64,000 nt of DNA from Rostrohypoxylon terebratum (taxonomy: Eukaryota > Ascomycota > Sordariomycetes > Xylariales > Hypoxylaceae). Positions within the stretch are counted from its first letter, which is position 1; each line of letters begins with the position of its first letter. Of this stretch, positions 46,546 through 59,508 are shown one piece after another. The stretch is from the NCBI GenBank assembly GCA_022497145.1, contig MU385891.1:186001-250000 (forward strand). Direction: 5' to 3'. The notes under the pieces are model-generated. The model worked only from the letters and a program-made list of their open reading frames with translations, searched no databases and was not told the origin of the DNA. The position numbers and the translations under genes are program-made.

Positions 46546-49500
46546 CAGATGGTTGAGGAACCTTCGTTGGGTTGATGTGGACGGTCTGGATTGGTGGTTC
46601 GTCGCGGAGACATCTCCAGCTCGGTTAAGCGTGGCCAGCGAATGCTCTGCGCGCTTCAGTGTCCAGGACAAGCGGATAGGATCTTATCAATGCCAGAATC
46701 TGGGGAATTAGTGGTGCTCGGTCGACTGGATTTTGGTTGTCTGGTTGTCAGGCAGCGGTCTGTATCCCGGACCGTGGGTGTTTGCTTTCAGTTGTTGTTT
46801 TTCGTTCAGTTGCCATGCAAAGGTGCCCAAGGGCGGAGTAGATGATACCCTTTTTAGAACGAATACCGTAGAATAGATATCCCCTGACTGCTAATTAAAT
46901 CTTGCTATAATCTCACAGTAGCTTGCGCGGAGATGGTGTGTAGCGGTGACGTGGATCGAAATGAAGATGCATATGTTCTGATTGTTTTTCACTCGTAGAG
47001 AAGAGAGATAGGACGTAGTGGGCACGTCCGCAGGGTAGGAAGAGAAGCTTGCTAAAGGGTTGTCCAAGTCTAGTTTCGATTACAGTGCCTTTATCTCTGC
47101 ATCACGGTGGGGTCACTTATTGGTGGAGAGGTATCATGATGCACGAAATACTGCATACCCGGTGTGCCAGTTCTGGAGGCCGACAAAGTCGTAAGAGCAA
47201 TGCGGAGTACGTAAAGCCTGCCGGACGATCGCGCAGAGCTTGGCAGCGCATTGCCCATCTATTCTGGTATATTGAGGGGGCCGGCAAATACGAAGAGGTG
47301 TGTGTAGCTCTCTGTGTGTGCCCTGTGTGTGACTTATCTGCTTCATGGCCACATCCGAGGATGCTTCCGGTCGACTAAACCTATCCGGTATATGTCCTAA
47401 GATTCGGATCGGTCATGTAAGCACGGCAGCAGAAGCAGCTAGAAATGAGGCCATATTAGCGTGTGTCTGAATCGGCCGATTGCATGATGTTGTGCACCCC
47501 TCCGATATGGCGGGTGGCGTCTGTCAGTAATAATCGAGGCCTAGCAGCAGCAACAGCGTTGATTGTCCGGGACGGTGTGTCCTAGCCCGGGAGACGAGAC
47601 CGTTGCACTGAGAAGGTAGAGCAATTACCGAATGGGTACAGCCATTTCAACTTTACTGTCTGGCGAAAGCCTAGAACACCCCAAGGCTGATTGGGTGGGC
47701 ATGATGTGTCTATCGTTCCGGATGATCGACAGATTTGCAGATCCACTAACGACGACGTCGTCCTTGGGCAAGGCTACGGTCGTTGACGCTTGTCATCAGC
47801 TTGGTACGGCAACCTAAAAAACGCTCAAAATCTTTGCCATCTTCCCGTTTTCCGGTCCAGTTAGAAAAAGGGTTATGGATCAGCCATGGAAATCTACTCA
47901 AATGAACTCGGGGACTGGCGGTGAGCAAAGGCCATGACTAAACCTGCGCTGCGTGTAGTCCAGTTTCCCGGCATATCTACAAATAGGATAATAAGAAAAG
48001 CGCGGTCAAGATAGCTCAACATGCGGGGGACCGGGGGGATGTACTGAAACGCTAGACAAAGCATTCCATGCATAGAGGACAGGACGTTGAGGTGAAACCA
48101 ATGCAGGTCGCATACCTTCGCATATGGCTATAAGTGTTGAATTGACCCACGCGGATACTGAAGGCCCAACTAGAACTTCAGAAAGTGGGCGCTGTAGTAT
48201 CACGGAATGATACAACGGCCTTGTTGTCTTCAACACGGCGGGATTCCGCAAAAGGTTAGGCGGTGGCGTCTAGATGGGTGAAGGCAGCCATCCCGACTAC
48301 ATAAGGTTGAGTCATATAGCTTGCGGCTCATAAAAATCTCAGTCTATTTTGTGAGGATACGGCTTGCCATTTCCTCTCAGAGAATTGCCGGTGGGTAGGA
48401 CAGTCAGCCAAGTTGGGAATAAAAGAGTGGTGTGGTGGCTGACAAAAACAATCAAGGGACTCCCCGTTATCAAAGTCCCTTGCTCAGGAATTGGAACACG
48501 AGCCTATGCTGATTAGCCCGTAGCTGGATGGCGGCCAAATCCAAACCAGAGTACGGCCGGCTTATGCGAAGAAGAATAGATAAACCTGGAAGCTCAATTT
48601 AGCGCAAATATCGCGGCATGAGTTTCGAAGGTGATTCGGCGAAACCGGCGAATTAATATGTGCGAGGCTGTATTGACCCAATTCTTGACGCGTTTCGAGG
48701 ACTGATTCCTGGCTAGGAGAGTTGAGGAGGTTAAGGAGTCACAAATTCTAGACGCTGGGCGTCCAATCATACGGGTGTCCTTCCCCGGCCAGAACGACTA
48801 AACAAGATGCTGGAGTTTCGACGGGAACTATCACAGCTCTCCAAGTTCAAAACATTTTAAACATGTGAGTTAATGTGAGCGAGTGGTGTGGTTACAGCAT
48901 CAAATGTTGGTCACAACATTGGATCCCCTGTCTCGGTTGCTGAGAGCATGCAAGAGATGTGGTTGCAGGAGCCGGAGTTGCGTTGTACCACCTCGATCGA
49001 AACGGGGACCAACGGATAGGTCTGATTCGACTAAAGGAGAAGCGGATGGCGATTGAGGCGCAACGGTGGTCTTTGAGCCCCAGCCGATTTAGCGGGATAC
49101 GAGCCTAGTTGGTGGGTTCAAACTTTGAAGGTACAATATGCGCCTAGGCACGTACGTTGTGTAAAATGTACCGTAGCTCTGTATGTAATATGTATGCAGT
49201 AGGTGTACAACTTGTAATGTAGGTGGTATTGGCTCTAACCTCTGATGGTGATGGATGCTCGAAGGCTGAAAGGGGTCGTTACGATCCTGGAAACCTGAAT
49301 AGGATCCCTCGAAACGTTCTCTAACTGGATCCCAGAAAGTTATAGATGCAGTTGACGAGACGAGTTCGGGGAACATCGATAACACCTTGTTAGTCAATGA
49401 TCACTCCGATCACCTCATCAATTGCTCCACATAAGAGGTCCGATGTGGCGATTGGGGGCTTTTTTTGTTTTCATAGAAACGTACCTAGGACCTAGGTAAG

Positions 49501-52500
49501 TAGGTAACATGTAAGTATTCCGGGGACGTAGCCAAGAACCCAAGACCGTGTCAAAGACGGAACTGGGCCAGGATTGTACGAGCCACCATACCATAGCGTT
49601 GTAAGTGGGCTGCGAATACATGCTCTAGGTGCTTTTGATGTACATACATAGGTGGGTTATGGAAGATACCGGGTGTACGGGGAAGCATGCGATGAGTCAG
49701 GACTTAGGACTGGTGGAAAGGAGATTTCGTACCTGGTAGGCTGCTTGGATTGCTTGGGCTGCCTGGGCTGCCTGGTTGAAAAATGGAAAAGATTGGTGAG
49801 TTGAAGGAGGCTTCGTCGCTTCATTGTTTATTAAAAAATGTAAAAAAGTCTTTTGGGGAAGTGAAGTGTGGGAAGTGTGGGAAGTGTGGGGTCTGACCAT
49901 ACATAGTAAGAATCTCAGGTGGAAGTCGAATCGCGATTTCCTAAAAATCTGATGGATGCTTGTGGCGGGGCAGTAGTTTCTTAACTTGTACTTACTTAAC
50001 TTGATAATCCCTGGCGGTATTCCTTGTTTAAGTATATTAAGAGAGTCTACTATATCTGATGTGTCTTAAAGTCTCAGACATGTACTTATATACTAATACG
50101 CTATGCACATGCGTCCTCCAATGGGTTGATGTATGTGACATTTCATGGGTATTGTAAAAGTTCGCAAACTGGATACTATACTACCTTAGGAAGACATGTG
50201 TCTAAAATGTTTCTATATGTGCAAGTACTTGGAGTTACATGGAAGAGATGGAGGGGAGTTATAAATTCCAAGGTTCAATGTGGTCATTAATGATAATTGA
50301 AGTAGGTAATTGAAAAAGGAACTTTTATAAACTCGTCTGTTGTGATATCTGATATCTGCTCAAATCTCTTAAGCAAGATAATGTGCCATTCGGGCCTCCA
50401 TTTAGGCCACCCCCCTATCGATTTCTAGGCTATTTATGTACATACCTAGTACCTACCTAAGGTATGGATGTGTACTACCATAAGTAGGTACATACCTACC
50501 TACTAAGTATGTATGTATATATGTATACAATGCCCACCTGGCAGCGTACCTATCCAACTTGGAAGGATACAAGCTGACAAGCAGGTGGTATACAGATAGT
50601 TTCACAACTGTGATCAATTCCTAAGATTCCTACGGTAGACCTATTCAATGACCGAAATAATTCTTTAGGGAAGGTGGCAAATTCCTCCATATGCCGTTGA
50701 TCGACATTACTACTATGTATGTAAAACTCTTGTGTTTTCCGTTTTCAACCAGTTTTCCCGTGTACACGTCGTAACAACCTTGGAAGTCTCCTCCATGTCC
50801 CCTGATCATCCTATCCCTATCCCTATCCCTATACAGGGTTTCAGTGTTCCAATGCTTCTAGAAGGAATCTATTACTGGTTTCAATATGATATCGCAGAAA
50901 CTCTGTAACAAACCATCTGTTGTCTAGCAGTCCCAGGACCCACGATGTCATTGAGCATTCCTTGATTTTTTTTGGTCTCTCGACCTTAGTTGCTTAAGCG
51001 GCCTTGAGCTGCCTCACACCGCATCTACATGCATGGCTGCTCACGCTTTTGCGGGCACGTCTGGGAGTGATATAAGCCTTTTTGAGCTCTTACCGACTCT
51101 CCGATTCTTTGTACATGATTATGTAAACGAAAAGGGCTAATAGGTAAAAGCACGGCGTTAGCCGGGAACTAAGTCATTAGCGAATAGACCCAATCCATGA
51201 TAACGCGGCCAGCTCTGCATACTACGGTCTAGTTCTTCGTTCGGTATGGTCTAATATGTGGTTTATGGGTTATGGTGGTGGCATCAGGAGGTTGTGGGGT
51301 TTGTTGCGTGGTGAGAGAGTTCAAAAAAAGCTCCTGGGCACCGAGAAAATAACAGAACCCCTGCGAAAACCCTCCAGGGCTCCTTCACTGTTCAGGGCTC
51401 CAGGGCTACTACCTGCCACTGTATTGTATTGTACCTGCTATCCATGGGAGCTGTGAGAGGGGCAGGAGGGGTTAATCATTCGTTCTCGATATTGCCTCTA
51501 TTATACTACTATGTATGTGTGTACCTGATTGTGAACCTACCTTGTTGTACCTTCTTAATTAAAACTCCTCAAATGATTTTCTCTTTCTTTTTTTTTCACC
51601 GCATCGATATGTGCTCAAATGTTGTTGTAGAATCAAATGTGGATGGCAATTATATACCTGGGTACCTTGTAAACTTTGTGGGAGACTGGGAGTCACTGCC
51701 CACTCAGTGGTCCTTTCTTCTCTTGTCTCCCCTTTCGTCTCCCCTTCCCAGTTATCCCGTACCTTTGCCTATCTTGGTAAGTGGGCTATCATTTAAGCTT
51801 GCTTTAGACCCGCCTTAGGGTCCCCAGCTAGTTGGTCGGTGGGTTTTTGTAAGTACCATATGCGATCGGGTACATACGGATACGCTATTATGGTTTATTG
51901 AAGATAAGTAGATTTTTTTAATTTCGGTACAATGCGATTTAGTTTCTCTATGATAATCTACCCCTCCATGACTGCATGGAGAAGGAAAAAAAAATTCAAG
52001 AGGGAAAGAGTGAGTTAAGAGACGAAGAAAAAAAAAATTAATTGAGCTCAACTCCATCCCACTCTCTATTGGACACTCCACTTCGTCTTAGCAACCTCAT
52101 TGTCTTCTTAGCGACCGTCTCACTTTTTTTCCCATTCTATCCCTTTTCCCTCCTCCTGCCCAATATCGTATCGTATTGTATTGTATTGTATTGTACTGTA
52201 CACATACATACAACAGAGAAACATCCCACAGACCTCCTAACTAGGGCTGCAGTTTATTATTGTTATTGTTGTTGTTGTTATTATTATCTACCACCCGGGT
52301 TGGCGGCAAGCAGGCTACATACCTACAATACATACACTCAGACACTTAGACACTCAGACACTACACCTCCTAACATCCATACCATACCTACAGTACTTAC
52401 AAGTGACTATCCCATCCCGCCCCCCCTGCGCATACTCCGCGGTCACCTCTAAGGCGGCCTTGTCTCTGCCTGTCTGACTTGGCTTGGGTTGTGCCTTGTC

Positions 52501-52656
52501 TCTGCCTATCCCATTCGTCTTCTACTCATTTCCACTGTGCCACACCCCCAAAATTTTTCTCTCGCATTATCTCTTCCGTCGATACACATATCGACCAAGC
52601 CCGCCCTCACTCCTCACTGTCCCTTCTCCTCTTCTTTCCTTTCTTCCTTCCTCAGC
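46546..52656. other. 6.1 kb with no supportable gene
   Basis: The longest gene-free block. Open frames (47049-47378, 48006-48251, 49089-49397, 51429-51818) are short, overlap others on the opposite strand and have no motifs. The right end (52090-52656) is strongly pyrimidine-rich, as in fungal promoters and leaders of housekeeping genes, and serves APRT. TAGGTA/TACCTA motifs cluster at 49482-49507 and 50439-50512. A CCCTAT hexamer run lies at 50812-50833. No tRNA or rRNA was seen by eye; small RNA genes cannot be excluded. Confidence 0.5.
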
Positions 52657-53860
52657 ATGAGCGGTCTATCCACCACCGACACCCCCGCTGATTCCGTGGC
52701 CACAAACCCAAGTCAGCCAAGTATCACTTCATCTTCCATAACCGATGCCTCGCGACGAGAGCCCGCCTCCACCACCACCGGTACCGCCGAACTCGCCGGT
52801 CAATCGGTAAATGCCCTTACTGGGCATGAGCAGGAGAAGCTCGAGACTGCTAAAAAGCTGGTCATCAACGCGCTTAGATTCGTACCTGACTTCCCCATCC
52901 CCGGTATAAACTTCATCGACATCCTTCCGATTTTCCAGAACCCAGTCGCCTTTGAGTCTCTCCTAGAAGTACTCGTCCTCCTCATTCGAGAGCGATTCAG
53001 CGACCAGATTCCAGATGTTATAGTGGGCCTGGAAGCCCGCGGTTTCCTCTTTGGGCCTACACTTGCATTGAGGCTCAATCGCCCATTTGTCCCGGTCCGA
53101 AAGAAGGGCAAGATGCCAGGCGCATGCAGGACTGTTGAATACAAAAAAGAATATGGCAAGGACGAGTTCCAGGTGCAATTGGATGCCATCAAGCCTGGTC
53201 AAACATGCTTGATAGTGGACGATATCATTGCTACTGGTGAGTGGAAGCCTTGTCCGCGTCTTCCCGTTACATGTTTTTCTATTCGCCACTTGAGATATGA
53301 TATCATTCAGCTTTTCCCATTCCCTACATCTTGATTCGTTCGTTTTCTATTGAAGTATCAATCAATATACGTAGAAGCAGCTTGCCTACTTCTAATCCCG
53401 CAGTCTCACATGATATTTAGTATGAGTACAGCCGAAGATGGTGGCAGTGCTGAAAAGTACTACCATCCCGAAGCTTACTCATAACTAAGCCTAGATAAGT
53501 CATCTATTCGACTTACGGCGCAAGGTTGGCTCAAGTCGTGTCCAACAAATCTTACATGCAAGTGAGAGAGAATTCGGATAGATAAGACCTAGTACCGCAT
53601 CCAATACTAGGCGAATATCATTTGCAGCCTATCTTTGGCGCAATTTGCTTCTTTACATGCTAGCTGTTTTTTCAGCCTGTCCTCTCAACTGACTCGGTGA
53701 CTCAGGAGGAACCGCCGCCGCTGCCGGCCAATTGGTGGAGCTCTCCGATGCAAAGGTGATGGGCTACCTCTTCATGATTGAGATCACAAATCTCAAGGGC
53801 AAGGCGCTGCTAGGTGACAAGCCATTCATCACCCTCGTCGAACACGATGAGGAGGAATAG
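52657..53860 (+). CDS. APT1: Adenine phosphoribosyltransferase with Ser/Thr-rich N-terminal extension
   Basis: Purine-salvage enzyme: adenine + PRPP gives AMP + PPi, in the cytosol. Two exons, 52657-53236 and 53706-53860, joined over a 469-nt intron; 244 aa. Core homology starts at about residue 62 (AKKLVINALRFVPDFPIPGINFIDILPIF) and includes GLEARGFLFGP (adenine/ribose contact) and the RKKGKMPG loop. The PRPP-binding motif is CLIVDDIIATGGTAAAAGQ, split by the intron inside the Gly-Gly. The C-terminus GYLFMIEITNLKGKALLG is family-typical. The first ~55 residues are Ser/Thr-rich and absent from yeast or human APRT (about 180-190 aa); they do not look like a mitochondrial presequence. Start ATG follows a pyrimidine-rich leader and CAGC. 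The intron is several times longer than the others in this window. Confidence 0.93.
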
Positions 53861-56450
53861 ACTACGCGCAAGGTTTTATTGCCATAAAACATTCCTGTTT
53901 CCACGTCAAAGCTTCAACTCCAAATACACGAAAGAGGACAAAAAATTTCATAAATTCTTACATTCTACCATTCTAAACTTAATGATAGATGCCTCGCGGA
54001 ATTTACTGGACAGTCGGGCGGATTTAGAAGGCGCTGTCCGTTTGCTACGTACTTGAGCGCAACCATAATCACGGGTGGGGAAAGCTGGTTGAGGTTGCAT
54101 GGCTACGGCGTTAATGGAACATGAACAAGACCAGTGGTAATACTGAAATCTCTGTTTTTACATGATTTGCTCATAGAGAGTCATAATTCCGTAATTCATC
54201 CTAATCCCATGGCCCGCTTGGTTCTCATTTCCGCGAATGCATGTCATATAACATATCACAAACATGCCACGAACAGCTTGGAACTGGCAGGTCTTTATCA
54301 TATCATTATGAAATAATATCATTGCAACATAAAAACAATCATCATCGTACAATCCTCGTGTTCTACTATGTACTATCGTTACAACAGAAAACAAGCTTGA
54401 TATTTGTCAACTAAATTTCTAACGCATTAAAATTAGTTTTTATAAGCTACCTACTATTTTTAGCCCATGTCTGAGACCCAGGTATCGTGGTTTCTAAACT
54501 TCAGTCGATACCTAATAGTAGGTCCCCAAGGTGGTGAGAACATACTATGTACTACATACTACGTATGAATGAGGGATCATCTTCATGCCAATCCATGTAT
54601 TTCAGTCGCTTGAGTCTTGCTACATATTAGTACATAACTAGTAGTAGATTCATAACGTTGTCTTTGCTCGTGCGTAGGAGATTGGCGACCAGGTACCTAT
54701 CCAAATATGAAACGTAGAAAATGTTCTATGCATACCTGCCCATATTAATCGGACATCTAGACGGCAGCACGGCGCAAATAATAACTCATCATTGTCTTAG
54801 ATAAGTCTCACTTATGGAATTTTCAGGGTCCTCAGACCATGGAAGGGAAACGTGGGGTATCGTAACGGACCAAAACTCCCTTACTGCCTCGGTGCCAGAA
54901 ACTTCTTCTGAGACGAACTATGGGCCGAGGTCCGTGAGCCGATCATGCCTGAAGAATGGTCCGGGTACTGCAGAAGTTGTGACAACTTCTGTGCGTACAT
55001 ATTAGGGCCGTGGAAACTAATCGGTACTCTCAAGTACTTAGTAGTGGCTACCTAAGACTTTAAGTAGTTCAGATAATACTACCGTTGTGTCTTGATGTCT
55101 CTTACCTGATCGTGGGATGAAATGCCCGTTCATATCTAGGATTCTAGGTATACATCGCCGATGGAGTCGCTCCCTGAACGTCCCAAGCCGAGACCACAGT
55201 AGTAACAAATTGTTCTGTTTCATCCAAGGAATGTTTCTTGGCGTGGGTTAGAATCCAGGTTAGAATTATCTTGACACTGTAAAATTTATAATACTACGTG
55301 GGGTAATGTTAGATGAGGTTTTCAACTCAGGTCTTTTCGTGTCTAGGACATCTAAGACTCTAAGACTCTAAGACTCTAAGTAGACTGAGGTTTGGAGCAT
55401 TCCAAATAAGACTTCAGGGCTATCGAGTATCTTCTTCTTTGTACTACCCTCGTACTGTGACGTAAAGATGCAAACTGAAGTATATCTCGTCCGTCAGTTC
55501 TAGTAGCAACCTCGGCTATCACGCCTTTTGGATCAGCTACCCGGATTAATATGCGAACTGTCGATCTCGGGCTACCCCAACGCCACAATTTACTCTATGC
55601 CTGCGTGGAAGGACAACGTGAGAAACCATCTTGACTCAGGTAGGTAGGACCGTAGGCAGGTAATAGAACGAGAAGAAACATATTTATCCAAGAACCAAAC
55701 TACTGGTAATCGCACAGAAGCGGCACGGGCGAGAATCAAGAAGATGTTTCAAGATCGTCCTAACTTCGCCGTTCGCTTATGCAAGAGCTGCCGTGTCTAC
55801 CCCGGATTAACGCGCTGTTAAACGCCCGTTGAAGAGTTTAGGCGCCTTGCCAGGGGCGCGAAAAATAAAAATTCCAGGACCAACCTATCCTTGCCTCAGC
55901 CCTAGCCTTAGCTGCTCATCAGCTTCGACTGTCTATCATCATAACCGGGATGCCGTCAACCAATCCATCACCGCCGCTCAAAACAGAGATAACCTCGTAT
56001 TACTTTTCTTGGCGCGAACACTGGCGATGGCGAACGCATAACACGGCACCCTAGGGCCTAAGTCGCGCTTGGCTGAATGGTTCGTGATTCTGGGGCTGGG
56101 CTGGTCGGTAGCGGACCGAAATTACCAGGAGCTAAAAAGCCTAGGCTAGGGTGGATAATGGGCGAACATGTTGCCTAAGCCAAGCAAATAAAAGCTAGCT
56201 CACCCTACGCCGCCTCCCTACATTATCGTGACAATTTCCCCGTCGCGCTGTGGGTTCATAGAAATTTCCCTCTCCTTCTTATAGTAACCGCACGAATCTC
56301 TACCCCAGGTTCTAGGTTCCCAAGACAACTATCGGTGAAAGGAATTCTGGTCTTCGACACGTGGTGGTTGGTACTACTCAGTCTCGACATCAATAAAGGA
56401 GAAAGGGCATTCGCAATTCGGTGGAATTTTCCCGCACAAGATCCGCAATC
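53861..56450. other. Intergenic region downstream of APRT
   Basis: About 2.6 kb without a supported gene. It contains a GACTCTAA minisatellite (55350-55380). Short frames (54814-55005, 55376-55588, 55829-56041) have no recognisable motif. Confidence 0.5.
55350..55380. repeat. GACTCTAA tandem repeat
   Basis: About four near-perfect 8-bp units, TCTAAGAC phase, in intergenic DNA. Confidence 0.85.
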
Positions 56451-57236
56451 ATGTCTTCGATCACGACGGCGATTCCCACCGAACCCATATCCGAGTGGTG
56501 CGTCGGGCCGCTGCAATATTACGACGGCGACAAGTACCAGTGCGCCAACTCGACGAAGGGGACCCAAGAATCCGACTTCCAGACGTTCTGCTGCGATGGA
56601 GAGATCATCAACACCGTCCACGACATATGGAAGCCCGCCTTTTGGAAGGGAAACAACCACTCGCTAAGCCTGTCGGAGATGGTCTGCTGCGGCCTCAGCG
56701 GGCCGCAGGCGGGCGGCGTCTTGCCCCTCCCCTCGGCGTATACCGAATGCAACGGGGGCTCACCGACGCCCCTGGCGAGCCTAGCCAACACGAACACGGA
56801 GAACGCGCAGCTGTTCCGCGTCACGTACACGAGCGCGAGCTTTGGCTCCAACACCGTCGGCGACTTCATACCGACGAACACACCGAACTGCTTCTGGGCG
56901 TACACGTCTGGTGCCAAGACGACGGAAATTACCTTGCCCACGCCGGATATCACGACACTGCCTCCTGCATCTACGAACGCGTTTGGTGAGCCGATCACCT
57001 CCACGAGACGTACCTCAACCAAGTCGAACGCGTCAGAGACCGGAAGTGCGGGCTCAGCATCGATCACAGAAGCACCATCTTCCGCAGCAGCATCAGGATC
57101 GGCAGAACAAACAAGCAGCGAATCGGCCTCCGCCGCCCCCACGACATCCGATGCCGGCTCGACGTACTCGGGTGTTCAACGGGGCTACCTATACGTCGGG
57201 TTGGGTCTCGCGACTATGAGCCTTCTCTGGAGCTGA
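56451..57236 (+). CDS. Cys-rich, Ser/Thr-tailed GPI-type surface protein
   Basis: Intronless frame of 261 aa; ATG at 56451. The first ~135 residues have paired cysteines (EWCVG, KYQCAN, TFCCDG, MVCCGLS, TECNGG, PNCFWAY) in a pattern shared by many ascomycete surface proteins, with motifs CCDGEIINTVHDIW and AQLFRVTYTSASFG. Then a Ser/Thr/Ala-rich mucin-like stretch (~170-235), expected to be O-glycosylated, and a short hydrophobic C-terminal tail (GYLYVGLGLATMSLLWS) after a small-residue region, as in GPI-anchor signals. No N-terminal signal peptide is visible in this reading, which is odd for such a protein; a missed upstream exon is possible but I did not find one. GC-rich coding region against AT-rich flanks. 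Function unknown. Confidence 0.7.
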   Translation: MSSITTAIPTEPISEWCVGPLQYYDGDKYQCANSTKGTQESDFQTFCCDGEIINTVHDIWKPAFWKGNNHSLSLSEMVCCGLSGPQAGGVLPLPSAYTECNGGSPTPLASLANTNTENAQLFRVTYTSASFGSNTVGDFIPTNTPNCFWAYTSGAKTTEITLPTPDITTLPPASTNAFGEPITSTRRTSTKSNASETGSAGSASITEAPSSAAASGSAEQTSSESASAAPTTSDAGSTYSGVQRGYLYVGLGLATMSLLWS

Positions 57237-59508
57237 CCGTATAATATCGATTCCGAACATACATAAAGCATAAGAGCGGCGCAAGTGATAGAAATAAAAA
57301 ATTGTATAGACAGACTAGAAAATAATACTATAATAGCATATAGATACCACTGATTTCGCGAAGATACATATCCTACCTACGCCATAGAAACTGGCTAGCT
57401 TACAATTTGAAAGTCCTATGTTTACACCACCTGAAAGCTCATGGGAATATGCCTGTTTATATCTGCTTCGTGAAGAGAAAGAGTACAATGACGTCCTTCG
57501 CCAACTAGAAATTATAGAGGTATTCTAGAAGTAACAAGATGCTATCGTGACTTCGTGCCTTTCTTACTAACACATATTGTGCATATTGACGTGAAGGCCG
57601 TCTCTGAGCCTCTCAGGAATCACCTATATTTGCACGAACTTACTTCTGACTGTGGCACCTTGGATGTTTGCAATGACGTATTGCAAGATGTATCCCTTCC
57701 CCTCTAGCTCGATATGAACGATGGTCAACTAAAGGTTCCTGTCGATAGCTTAACAATTTACCAATGTCGGAGCACCTCTTCTGGGAAAGTCCGCCAGTTG
57801 GAACGATTGTGGCTTCCAATGGAGTTCGGTCTGCCGAGTCTGTTGGGTGCACCGGACATATCTGTCACTGATCGCTGCGCGGTGATTCGTGGATTGTCAC
57901 GGACTTCCATGGTGCAGGCTTTACAGACGGATATACCATTTGCGTGTGGAACTCCGGATATGTTTGCTATATGATATGCGCTTCATCTGTCCGGTCTTGG
58001 GATTAGCCACCAACAACTTCACACTCCTCCTGAGAGCACGAGCTTTTGACTGGCCAAACCCTCATCAGGTAACCAGGCTTTGACCGAACAAAATTCTAGC
58101 GACTAGACATCCGACGGGCTAGACTTTTAACGTGGTTTCTAATGGAGGATTCGAAGTATTAGTATGTTTTGTGTTATCATCCCAGCAGGTGAGTACATCG
58201 CAGTAGACAGCCAAAGAGCCCTAGGGATATTTCCCCCGATTAGCCCGTCAATCGGAGTTCCTAATGCGCTATGGTCGTTGTCACTACTTTTCTTATGGAG
58301 AGAATATGACTCGGAACAAATCAGAACATCTTGTGCTGCAGCTACATGAACTGGAACGAGTTATCATAGATCCAAATTACTTGCCACTCAGTCACCGACA
58401 TGTTTCCGATGACGAAGTAGTACTGAGATGACTTCAATACTTGTGTGTATATGTGATTCGCCGTTCATCAAAGAATAGCAAGGTGGTGAAAAAAGTATAG
58501 ACTTACTCGAATCGTCCTAATGCCTATGGTCCTACGCGGCCGTGATAGGTATCAATCGATGTATATGTGAACACGAATTTGGTACTCGCGAAAAACTGGC
58601 AGATAGGATTGATATTAGTTTAAAATTCACCGGTGGGCTCCTCGAAGATAAATGCAAGAGATAGGGTTGTAGTCGATTACTATAAGTATTTGTAGTAAAT
58701 ATTGATGTGGATTTAATATCAGGTAGGCCATATGCGTACATGGAGAGAATCAACGTAAACAGGTGAAGCAAGACTACACAAACCAAGGCATACACATCTA
58801 GAATTATGGTTCACTTATCTAGCAGGCAACACTACAAGCCGAAATCTTAGGGCGAAACGAACATTATGATTTACTATCACCTGGGCTACTTTAACTCAGC
58901 TAGATACAACCGCAATCACAAGTTCAGAAAGTTACAACACACAGACAAGGTAACACCAAACACATGAGTTTCTTATTAGCTATTAAGAGAATGCTTCAGC
59001 CGGCAAGTGTATACCCTACGTGGTAGACACTGTGCACGACATCTGTTCCATAGAGGGCCTCGCACACTCTTTACCGAGCTGCTACTCGCCCTCGTATTCC
59101 ACTTCCCACTCCGTCACTGTAAAAGAAGAAACGTTTGCGTGCCGTCTCGCAGGTATTTTTCTGATCCGCATCAACCAAATGACAGGGGGGGTATACTGGG
59201 TATCAGTTGAGTATTAGGAAAAGATGTGTCAAAACAAAAGCAGTTCTCCTCGCAAATTGAGACAAGACATGCAAAAAGCGTCAGTATAAAGATCATGGAT
59301 GCCATCCTCTCCGGCTCATCAACGCGCCCACTCCCGCAACAAACGGAAAAAGCGAGTGTCAATAGCCGACAACAGATGGGGGTATCAGTTCAGAACCAGT
59401 CTTGTAGGGTATCTTGAAATGCAGATCCGTTCCCGACCAAACCCAGTGTCGTGGATACTCTTTATGAAAACATTAAAATTTGACCCGTAGGCCGAACCGG
59501 CGCGCACT
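57237..59508. other. Intergenic region, convergent 3' ends
   Basis: About 2.3 kb of AT-richer DNA between the GPI-type gene (+) and the Meu6-like gene (-). No gene is supported; frames such as 57714-57974 and 59007-59217 are short and unlike any family. Confidence 0.5.

Noticed and set aside
47049..47378. 109-codon frame with Cys near its end
   Set aside because: No recognisable family, no homology-like blocks, and a shadow frame is open on the other strand.
50812..50833. CCCTAT hexamer run considered as interstitial telomere repeat
   Set aside because: The fungal telomere unit is TTAGGG/CCCTAA; this is CCCTAT, with only about three units.
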